NCBI GenBank assembly: GCA_014297435.1
Contig: JACOQA010000002.1
Span: 185,961-249,960 of the forward strand
Direction: 5' to 3'
DNA from: Candidatus Nanohaloarchaea archaeon
Lineage (GTDB): Archaea > Nanohalarchaeota > Nanosalinia > Nanosalinales > Nanosalinaceae
Length of the DNA: 64,000 nt
Both the position numbers and the translations under genes were made by a program. Shown here piece by piece: positions 56,885-64,000 of the stretch (within the stretch, counting starts at the first letter, position 1; the number at the start of each line of letters is the position of its first letter). The notes beneath the pieces were generated by a model. It did not search any database, had not been told where the DNA came from, and saw nothing but the letters and a program-made list of their open reading frames with translations.

Positions 56885-58804
56885 ATGGCCGAAGACGTAA
56901 TATTCGGAGAGGAAGAAGAGGAAGATGAATCAAACCAAGAAACACTTTTCGGACCCGAGGACGAAGAAGAGGAAGACGAAGAAGAACTTTTCGGATCAGA
57001 AGATGAAGAAACCGAAGACTCTGAAGATGAGGACGTACTATTTGGTGAAGAAGACGAAGAAGAAACTGAAGAAACCCTAGACGAAGATAAGACCTCCGAA
57101 GAAACTTCAGAAGAAGATGGACAGAAAGGAGATAGTTCCGAAGAAACACTTTTCGGCGAAGACGATGAAGAAGAGGAAGGACAAGAAAATGAAGAAGATG
57201 AAGGGCCTGAAGAAACTCTAAGTTCGGAAGAAACCGAGGAAAACATTTCCGAAACACAGGAAACCGAATCTGAGGAAGAGTCGGTCGACCAACAGCTAAT
57301 CCAGAGAATAGAAGAACTGGAATCGCAACTGGAAAGCGTTGAATCAACCGACACCTCCAATATAGAACAGAGAATAGACGAATTAGAAGACTCTGTCGAT
57401 ATAGAAGATGATTTCGAGCAGATAAGGTCAGATATAGAAGAATTGAAAGACACAAATGACGAAGAAGAACTGAAAAAAGACCTAAAAGACGAGATCGAAG
57501 TTCCTGACTTTGAGGAGGAAATAGAAGAACTCAGGGGAGAAATTGAATCGATCGAACAATCCGGAGATCTAGAAAACGATATAGAAGAGTTAAGATCCGC
57601 ATTAAACAATCTTGAGGAAGAACTGGAAAACAAAGAGCTTCAAAAAGAGGTTGAAGAGGTTAAAGAACGGGTTGCAGAGAAATCTGATCTTGTCAAAGAC
57701 CTAAAAGAGAGAATCGACAATGAAGTTGAAGATCTGGAGAGCCAGATAGAAGAGGCTGAATCAGAGAATATAGAAGCTCTAGAGGAACGAGTGGAAGAAC
57801 TAGAAGTCTTGGAGGAAAAAATTGATTCCTTGGAAGAAGAAATCGAAGAAATTGATTCGGAAGTAGGAGCAGAAGTTGAGGAAGATATCGATCAGATAAG
57901 AAACGAGCTGGAAGGCGTTGAAGAAGCAGTAGCGGACCTAGAAGATCGCTTCGATGATCAAAGATTTGAAGAAAGAGCCGAAGCATTAGAGTCCGAACTC
58001 GAAGACTTTAGGAGCCAGATACAGGAAATTGAAGAAGCTGACCAAGCTGAAGAGCTCGAGGAAAAAATTGAAGAACTTGAGCAAACAGTAAAGGAGCTCG
58101 ATATTGAGAAGTTAGAAGAAGATCTCTCGGGTGAAATCGAAAGGCTTGAGGACAGATTTGAAGAGCTAGAAGATGGTTCCAACGAGATTGAAGGATTGAA
58201 AGACGACATCTCCGAACTTGAAAAAGATCTTGAAGCGACTAAGACTGATCAGATAGGCGAACTCAAAGTCGAGATGGAGAACCTCAGGAAAGACATCGAA
58301 AAACTTGAGAAGCAGAAAGAAGAACAAGAGGTTTCACAGCTTGAAAAACAGGTAGAACAGCTAAAAGGGATGGTTTCCGACTTCAAATGGATCTTTAACG
58401 ACTTTGAAGATCTTGCAGATCTCAAACTGCTTTCAAACGACGAATACAAAGAGCTTAAGCAGAAGATTGAAGAAACTGAAAGCTCTGAAGAGAAGGAGAA
58501 AGCAAGTTCTGAGGCCGTAGAACGTTTGAACGATAACCTTGAGGAGATGACTGAAAGACTGGCTGACAACAGCTCTGAAGAAAGACTTCAAAGGCTGGAA
58601 AGACGACTTGACGAGATTGAATCCGAGGTACCTGATTCTAAAGATTCGGTAATTGAAGAACTCCTTTCAGAGGTTGAAAGACAGGACGATGAGATCCAGG
58701 AGATAAGAGAAGGGTACAAGGAGTTAGGAGAGATGATGCAACTTGTTCTAAAGGAGTTGAGAGAGACAAGAAACACTGGTTTAGACAAAACTGCCCAGTC
58801 CTGA
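56885..58804 (+). CDS. Long acidic coiled-coil protein with N-terminal [VTE][IL]FG-acidic repeats
   Basis: Five 'LFG/IFG' + E/D tract repeats, then ~450 aa coiled coil. Confidence 0.65.
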   Translation: MAEDVIFGEEEEEDESNQETLFGPEDEEEEDEEELFGSEDEETEDSEDEDVLFGEEDEEETEETLDEDKTSEETSEEDGQKGDSSEETLFGEDDEEEEGQENEEDEGPEETLSSEETEENISETQETESEEESVDQQLIQRIEELESQLESVESTDTSNIEQRIDELEDSVDIEDDFEQIRSDIEELKDTNDEEELKKDLKDEIEVPDFEEEIEELRGEIESIEQSGDLENDIEELRSALNNLEEELENKELQKEVEEVKERVAEKSDLVKDLKERIDNEVEDLESQIEEAESENIEALEERVEELEVLEEKIDSLEEEIEEIDSEVGAEVEEDIDQIRNELEGVEEAVADLEDRFDDQRFEERAEALESELEDFRSQIQEIEEADQAEELEEKIEELEQTVKELDIEKLEEDLSGEIERLEDRFEELEDGSNEIEGLKDDISELEKDLEATKTDQIGELKVEMENLRKDIEKLEKQKEEQEVSQLEKQVEQLKGMVSDFKWIFNDFEDLADLKLLSNDEYKELKQKIEETESSEEKEKASSEAVERLNDNLEEMTERLADNSSEERLQRLERRLDEIESEVPDSKDSVIEELLSEVERQDDEIQEIREGYKELGEMMQLVLKELRETRNTGLDKTAQS

Positions 58805-59809
58805 CTGTCGGGACTCCATAGCCTTCTCCAATTTTTCAACCCCGGACTCTACCCTATCCTCGGAGAACTCATGCTTCTCTACAAGAATTTCTTTTATCTT
58901 ATCAGGATCGGGCTCTCCGAAACTGTAATCAGCTTCTTTTACCGGAGGCTCGATAAAGAAATCTCTAATTATGTAGGGATCGTTATCTGAATCCCACTCG
59001 ACCTTGTCGTCCTCAAGTAAATTTTCCAAGCTCTCGTAATCCTTAACCAGCTTCAAAGCAGTTTTCGGACCTATTCCTTTTACACCGTCTGGATTGAAGT
59101 CTGTTCCCATCAAAACACCCATCCAAACCAGTTTTTCACGTGAAACATCTAAGTCCTCTAGAACTGTTTCTAGTTCTATTCTTTCGGTCGAAACCTTCTT
59201 CCTTGAACCCGATGAGGTTTTCCTGGTTTTACGAGAGGTCAAGTTCCGTACCATGGTTTCTGCGCCGAAAAGAAGACAGTCCCAGTCCTGAGAGCCCACG
59301 GCATAAATATCATTTTCTTCGTTAGATGCCATGTATGCGGCTTGAGCCTCGCCCTCGCTCGGAGCCTGGACGAAAGGTAGTCCCATGGCTTTAAGCAGTT
59401 CTTTAGATTCTTCTATCATGTCGCCAGTTATTTTTGAGCTTTGAGTGGCCTTTGAGTATGCCTCGGAAATCTTTCCTTCTTCCTTCAGTCTTTGCCATTC
59501 TTTCTTGGCTTCTTCACGTTTTTTCCTTCTTTTGGAAGTTTCTTTCTGTTTTAAGTCAGGCATCTCGCCGTCAAAAACAAATACAGGTCTAATATTTTTC
59601 TCCAGAAGGTTTATGTTTCGGTAGAAAAGCCCTGAGAGATGTGAGGTGACGTTGCCTTCGGAGTCCTTTAAAGGTGTTCCGTCGCGCTGTCTTATAATCG
59701 ACAGGAACTGGTAAAGTGTATTCATCGCATCGATCGCTAATTCTTTGTCATTCAAGTCGTCAAAACTGATCTCTTCCGGTTCAACCAGCTCACCTAGGTT
59801 TACTCCCAT
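58781..59809 (-). CDS. fen: Flap endonuclease 1
   Basis: 'MGVNLGELVEPEEISFDDLNDKELAIDAMNTLYQFL', 'GLPFVQAPSEGEAQAAYM', C-terminal PIP-like 'QSGLGSFV'. Confidence 0.95.
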   Translation of the reverse strand: MGVNLGELVEPEEISFDDLNDKELAIDAMNTLYQFLSIIRQRDGTPLKDSEGNVTSHLSGLFYRNINLLEKNIRPVFVFDGEMPDLKQKETSKRRKKREEAKKEWQRLKEEGKISEAYSKATQSSKITGDMIEESKELLKAMGLPFVQAPSEGEAQAAYMASNEENDIYAVGSQDWDCLLFGAETMVRNLTSRKTRKTSSGSRKKVSTERIELETVLEDLDVSREKLVWMGVLMGTDFNPDGVKGIGPKTALKLVKDYESLENLLEDDKVEWDSDNDPYIIRDFFIEPPVKEADYSFGEPDPDKIKEILVEKHEFSEDRVESGVEKLEKAMESRQSGLGSFV

Positions 59810-59849
59810 GGCAAAAGATTTACGGCTTCAGCTTTAACAGTTCAACTGT

Positions 59850-59987
59850 ATGGAAATTGACAAACCATGTGAATACTGCAACCAGAAAATGGCGGTAACT
59901 AACTGCGAGCTATGTGGCTCAGCTATCTGTGCAGAATGCAAGCTTGAGAACGGCTGCAAAGTCTGCGGTGGAGAAAAGACTGTCTAG
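59850..59987 (+). CDS. 45-aa zinc-binding (four CxxC) microprotein (not in ORF track)
   Basis: MEIDKPCEYCNQKMAVTNCELCGSAICAECKLENGCKVCGGEKTV*. Confidence 0.65.
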   Translation: MEIDKPCEYCNQKMAVTNCELCGSAICAECKLENGCKVCGGEKTV

Positions 59988-60892
59988 AGTTTCTTGAAAG
60001 CTTTCTTACCTAGCTCATAGCCGATAGCTCCAGGAATTCCTAATCCGATCAGTATCATCAGTATTTTGAAGCCTGTAAACATCCAGTCTATTGCGTCAGT
60101 AAACGTTGTCAGTAATGTTGTTGATATGGAGTCGATTGTGTCCTGAACTTCGCTTTTCAGACGGCTCCACAGGTCATCGGGAACTAGTTCGATATCTCTT
60201 TGCTCTTCAAGCCTTATGTCTACTGTAGCTAGCTCGCTTCTAGTCTTTTTGTTATCAAGATCTTGTAAGTAGTTGTTCATTTCCTGTGCGACCTGTTTCT
60301 CCTTGTCAGTAAGCTGTTTCAGGAGCTCGATCCGGTCGGAGTAGCTCTCAATATTCTTGACCTGGCGTCTAAGATCGTCGTAGTCTTTCAGTGTGTTGTT
60401 AAGTATTCTTATCTCTGAAACTGTTCTCTCTGTTGAGACCTTGTAGTTTCTTACCGTATAAGATTCAACATCGAACTCCTGTTTCAAGTTCTTTGTAAAG
60501 TTTGAGAAGTTGTTTTTAGGAATTCTGACTGTTAGATCTGCGTTGATGTAGAGGTCGCTGGTTGTCTTTGAAGAGCTTTCGAGAAAACCGTTGAAACTTT
60601 TTGAGACTGTTTCTATCTTTTTGATATCGTTTTCAATACTTTCAGATTTTATGTCAATGTTCGCTTCTTTCACTTCGACGTTGTTTCCTGAGCTTGGGTC
60701 ATCTGGGTTTATGGGTCCTGGAAAACTACTGTGCCGTGACTTGTCGAGATTGGCTGACTGCATATTACCGGTTAAAGAGCTCTGCTGTACAAAGACTCCT
60801 GCTAAGCCTATAGCTATTAGGAGAAGGATTCCTGCTATAACTGATAGTTCCTTGTTTTCGTATATTTTCTGTTTGACGGTGTCGGAATCCAT
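59984..60892 (-). CDS. DUF4349-like membrane-anchored protein
   Basis: N-terminal TM, 'ADLTVRIPKNNFSNFTKNLKQEFDVESYTVRNYKVSTERTVSEIRILNNTLKDYDDLR', C-terminal TM. Confidence 0.72.
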   Translation of the reverse strand: MDSDTVKQKIYENKELSVIAGILLLIAIGLAGVFVQQSSLTGNMQSANLDKSRHSSFPGPINPDDPSSGNNVEVKEANIDIKSESIENDIKKIETVSKSFNGFLESSSKTTSDLYINADLTVRIPKNNFSNFTKNLKQEFDVESYTVRNYKVSTERTVSEIRILNNTLKDYDDLRRQVKNIESYSDRIELLKQLTDKEKQVAQEMNNYLQDLDNKKTRSELATVDIRLEEQRDIELVPDDLWSRLKSEVQDTIDSISTTLLTTFTDAIDWMFTGFKILMILIGLGIPGAIGYELGKKAFKKL

Positions 60893-60955
60893 CTAGAAAA
60901 GTATATAGAATGCTTGTTTAAAAACGAAGAGGGTTTTTGATAGATAAGAATAGAA

Positions 60956-61210
60956 TTAGAGCTTGTCGAAGTGCTCTAACTCGAAACTCTGAACGTTCTC
61001 AAGCTTCTCAAGCTCTTCTTCGACAGCATCAGTTCCGCCCTCCTCATCGGTCGTGATGCATGACATCTTGATCGCTTTCAAGCCGAAGGCAACTTCCTCT
61101 TCTCCAATATCCTCTACATCAAGTCTTTCTCTTAGTTCTTCCTTGATTTGTTCTAGGTCTGTATCAGCGTCTTCCGGGCTGATCTTGTATACGCATGAAA
61201 TCTTTCCCAT
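60956..61210 (-). CDS. ef1b: Elongation factor 1-beta (aEF1B)
   Basis: 84 aa; 'EEEVAFGLKAIKMSCITTDEEGGTDAVEEELEKLENVQSFEL'. Confidence 0.9.
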   Translation of the reverse strand: MGKISCVYKISPEDADTDLEQIKEELRERLDVEDIGEEEVAFGLKAIKMSCITTDEEGGTDAVEEELEKLENVQSFELEHFDKL

Positions 61211-61274
61211 TTGAATCTACCTCTTAAGACGAGGTTTGAATGGAAGATTTAAAACAGCTTGAGTGAAAGACGGG

Positions 61275-61301
61275 CGACCGGGAAAAAGCTGTCCCCGGTC
61301 G
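61275..61301. other. Hairpin: 8-bp perfect stem (CGACCGGG / CCCGGTCG), 11-nt loop
   Basis: Direct reading; between the 15-codon microORF and aEF1B. Confidence 0.5.
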
Positions 61302-61330
61302 GCAGAAATAGAGAAAATCGTTCTAAACTA

Positions 61331-61378
61331 TTAGAAGAGGTTGTTCAGTTTTTTCTTGATTTTTTCGATGATTCCCAT
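61331..61378 (-). CDS. Candidate 15-aa microprotein MGIIEKIKKKLNNLF
   Basis: GAGGTGAC SD with the same 12-nt AGG-to-start spacing seen elsewhere; double stop TAA TAG. Confidence 0.45.
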   Translation of the reverse strand: MGIIEKIKKKLNNLF

Positions 61379-61528
61379 TTTTTGTCACCTCGCATTGGTT
61401 TATCCGCGGTTTTAGTGCTCAGCCTATCTCTATTAACGGGTTTACTGACTGCTGTTCGAAACTTCAGCGCGGAGAAACTTAAAAACCCGGTCACTACTTT
61501 TAAAACCTGAGAACTATTCCAGCATAAA

Positions 61529-61600
61529 GCCCGCATGGTCTAGTGGAAAGACGGCACCTTGCGGAGGTGCAGATCCAGGGTTCAAATCCCTGTGCGGGCG
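61529..61600 (+). tRNA. tRNA-Arg (GCG anticodon)
   Basis: GCCCGCA/TGCGGGC acceptor, anticodon loop TTGCGGA, T-arm CAGGGTTCAAATCCCTG, discriminator G. Confidence 0.93.
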
Positions 61601-61662
61601 AGTCAATAGTTATTGTCTTGTCCTGAGAGGGCGAGTTTCTAACTTCTCATATCCCGTATACG

Positions 61663-61677
61663 CCTCTTTAAAAGAGG
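61663..61677. promoter_or_regulatory. Near-palindrome CCTCTTTAAAAGAGG overlapping putative TATA of the integrase gene
   Basis: Centred about 27 nt upstream of ATG 61697. Confidence 0.4.
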
Positions 61678-61696
61678 ATTGGAACAACGGGAAATT

Positions 61697-62968
61697 ATGA
61701 CAAACATTCACAGCTACAACCCACAGAAGCGGTTAGACAACATTTTAGAATCCGATAAAATCTCAGAGCAGAACAAGAAAGACGTTAAGGAGTTCCATAG
61801 AGACCTTGAGGACAGGAAGCTCAGCAAGTCCAGAAGAGATCGTTACCTTCAGTCAGCGAAGCAGATTCTTGAATATGAGAAAAACGACTTTCGGCTGAAG
61901 GACGCAACTGAGGAACAGATCAGGAAGATCAACAGACAGATAGACAACTCTGCCTACTACAGTAGAGACTATGCACAGGAAACCAAGAAAGAATACAGGA
62001 AGTTTCTTCGTCTCTACGCCAAATTCTCAGAGTATGGAACTACTGAAACAGAGGACGGCAAGATACCTGACAAAGCGTCTTTCGTCAAGTTGACGGTCAG
62101 CGAGGACGCAAGAGACAGGACAGATCCAAGCAAGTTGCCAAAGGCAGAGGACATAAAGTATCTCTGTCAGAACCTCTCACTTCGCTACCGAGCCCTACTA
62201 CTTACACACTGGGACTTGGGAACAAGGATCAACGAAACCTTGAGAACAAGGATCAAAGACCATCACGAGGAGGATGGAAAGTCCTACATCTATGTCAGAG
62301 TCAACCCGAACCAGATCAGGGACGGCCCGAAGTCAGGTAGAAGGAAATGCCGTGTAAAGGTTGCGGCACCTGCCATAGATCGTTGGTTGGAGGAAGAGCA
62401 TCCGAATCCTGAAGATCCTGACGCCTATCTCTTCTGCCGATCCAAGGATTTCGAGGGAGATAGGGGTAAAAACGAGTTGGCTCTGACACCTGCGAGCTAC
62501 TCACACTTCAACAACAAGCTCAAGGAAGCGAAACAGGAAGAAGGTCTGGACAAAAAGGTCAATACGCACTCAATCAGGAAGGCGAGAATTACTTTCCTCA
62601 AGTCAAATCTCAAGATCAACGAATCGAAAGTTGACAAGAGAGTGGGTCACGTTCAGGGAAGTCGGGTTACGAGAGTCTACACAAGACTGGATGACTCAGA
62701 TAGCAACAACGCCTATGGGCAGGCATATGGAGAAGAGAATCCTGAGGAGAAGGAAAGCAACGATCTTGTACCTCTCAAATGTCAGGACTGTGGACAGACC
62801 AACGCAGGATACAGAGACAGATGCTACAGATGTAAAGGACTCTTGGAGATAAAGGAAGTTAAGGAGCTCAAGAAACCTGCGGCGAGAGCAAGAGAGATCG
62901 TATGGGAGAAACTTGAAGAAGAGGGTATAGCACAGGAAATAGTCGAAAGAACAGAGGAAGAAGCATAA
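61697..62968 (+). CDS. Tyrosine recombinase/integrase with C-terminal zinc ribbon
   Basis: 'HWDLGTRINETLRTRI', 'THSIRKARITFL', 'VDKRVGHVQGSRVTRVYTRL'; CxxC...CxxC C-terminus; adjacent to tRNA-Arg. Confidence 0.88.
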   Translation: MTNIHSYNPQKRLDNILESDKISEQNKKDVKEFHRDLEDRKLSKSRRDRYLQSAKQILEYEKNDFRLKDATEEQIRKINRQIDNSAYYSRDYAQETKKEYRKFLRLYAKFSEYGTTETEDGKIPDKASFVKLTVSEDARDRTDPSKLPKAEDIKYLCQNLSLRYRALLLTHWDLGTRINETLRTRIKDHHEEDGKSYIYVRVNPNQIRDGPKSGRRKCRVKVAAPAIDRWLEEEHPNPEDPDAYLFCRSKDFEGDRGKNELALTPASYSHFNNKLKEAKQEEGLDKKVNTHSIRKARITFLKSNLKINESKVDKRVGHVQGSRVTRVYTRLDDSDSNNAYGQAYGEENPEEKESNDLVPLKCQDCGQTNAGYRDRCYRCKGLLEIKEVKELKKPAARAREIVWEKLEEEGIAQEIVERTEEEA

Positions 62969-63049
62969 ATCCCTCCCTCTCCTTTCTATCTTCCCAATTA
63001 GTTCTTCTCAGTTACGAAAGACTTTATTTAATAAAAAAAAAGAGAATGT

Positions 63050-64000
63050 ATGGAGATTCAAAACCTCAGAACCTCTATCCCTAAACTAAACCACGATTCC
63101 AACTTTCCCTTCTTCGACCGGGGTCGAAAAGGTATTTCGCCTTTGATTGCGGCTGTCCTTCTAATCGCCTTCACTATGGCTGTCGCCACGATAGCAGGGC
63201 CGTGGATGACCCAACTGCTTCAAAACACGCAGGAAGGTGTTTCAGATCAAGCAGTCGATGTTACACGTGCCTCCAATCTTGGTCTGGAGATTATGTCTGT
63301 TGAATTTAATCGTTCGAGTAACGAGCTTGAAGTCGTGGTTCAGAACACGGGAGAGCCGATTAACAACAAGACAAACGTTTCTATCGGAGTGATAGGTGGT
63401 TCTGTTGCTAAAACTCAGCAGTATGATGTAGATTTATCTGCGAGAGAGATCACTACTTTGAACTTGCCTGTAGACAGGACTTATCCTCTTGATACAGTTC
63501 AAGCAAGTCTTACAACTTATCCTGTCTCCACAGAATCAGGAATAAAATGTACGCCTACAAAAGGATTGGTCGGTTACTGGACATTTAACGAAGAACAGAC
63601 ACAAAATGGATGGGCAGTAGACCTTTCAGGATATGGAAATAATGGCAGTATTGAAAATTCAGTCGATAGTGGGGAGATTGGAAAAGTAGGTGGTAGCTAT
63701 GAATTTAGTGGGGGAAATCTGCGAGTTTCAGATAGCAATTCTCTTGATATGGACAAGGTAACTGCTCTTGCGTGGGCTAAATCCGATGGAACGGGTCATC
63801 CATATGGTAATATATTGAATAGAGGCAACAGCCCCTACTGGGCTAATCAAGAACACTCCTTCGCTTTTAGAGAAATCACAGATGGAATAAACCGATGGAA
63901 CTGGGGGATTATAACTGAGGATGTGAAACATCCAAGAATAAACGGTAATGGTCTTTACTACAGGCAGAACGAATGGCAATTCGTAGGTTTAAGGTTTAAC
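63050..64000 (+). CDS. Archaeal pilin N-terminal domain fused to LamG/ConA-like domain (truncated by window end; not in ORF track)
   Basis: 'FDRGRKGISPLIAAVLLIAFTMAVATIAGPWMTQL' class III leader; 'TKGLVGYWTFNEEQTQNGWAVDLSGYGNNGSIENSVDSGEIGKVGGSYEFSGGNLRVSDSNSL' LamG-3-like; frame open to 64000. Confidence 0.82.
   Translation, partial: MEIQNLRTSIPKLNHDSNFPFFDRGRKGISPLIAAVLLIAFTMAVATIAGPWMTQLLQNTQEGVSDQAVDVTRASNLGLEIMSVEFNRSSNELEVVVQNTGEPINNKTNVSIGVIGGSVAKTQQYDVDLSAREITTLNLPVDRTYPLDTVQASLTTYPVSTESGIKCTPTKGLVGYWTFNEEQTQNGWAVDLSGYGNNGSIENSVDSGEIGKVGGSYEFSGGNLRVSDSNSLDMDKVTALAWAKSDGTGHPYGNILNRGNSPYWANQEHSFAFREITDGINRWNWGIITEDVKHPRINGNGLYYRQNEWQFVGLRFN

Noticed and set aside
56881-57633. 250-aa and 223-aa minus-strand ORFs (poly-Ser and Leu/Arg-rich) opposite the 639-aa coiled-coil gene
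   Set aside because: Antisense of GAA/GAG/GAT tracts; low-complexity artefacts.
61259-61536. Overlapping plus and minus ORFs of 83 and 63 aa upstream of tRNA-Arg
   Set aside because: No SD or coherent composition; the 15-codon SD-led ORF is a better explanation of this gap.
1-64000. CRISPR arrays, rRNA operons and IS elements
   Set aside because: No regularly spaced repeats, rRNA-like blocks or transposase ORFs were seen; the only recombination gene recognised is the integrase at 61697.

Overview
The window is a densely coded archaeal chromosome segment. Small genes, a divergent leaderless style, an extremely coiled-coil- and surface-protein-rich content and moderately acidic proteins suggest a DPANN lineage, plausibly Nanohaloarchaeota (inference, not tested).

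Housekeeping genes form recognisable blocks: an MraY/AglH-like transferase with AglB, SecF-SecD, NAC, OGG-type glycosylase with a SAMP/ThiS-like protein, PRC-barrel, HtrA, Pelota, Trm5, DphB, Alba, iPGM, FEN1 and aEF1B. There are two tRNA genes: Ser-GCT and Arg-GCG.

The accessory content is dominated by secreted or surface proteins:
- a lipoprotein/secreted cluster (18-24.8 kb);
- repeat-rich surface proteins (25-30 kb);
- coiled-coil proteins (30-33 kb, 35-41 kb, 55.8-58.8 kb);
- a large candidate type IV-pilus/Tad-like system (about 36-54 kb). It has a VirB11/GspE-type ATPase, a TadC/T2SSF-type membrane protein, many tiny pilin-like proteins (several absent from the ORF track) and a tandem pair of ~630-670 aa secreted proteins. 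This is my best candidate for an undescribed system.

Within that region an AGGTGAT Shine-Dalgarno lies exactly 12 nt upstream of ATG, but also of ATT and ATC, which suggests non-canonical start codons. Four proteins of the locus end in a terminal cysteine. The right edge carries a tyrosine recombinase next to tRNA-Arg and a pilin fused to a LamG-like domain (truncated by the window). No CRISPR array or rRNA was seen.
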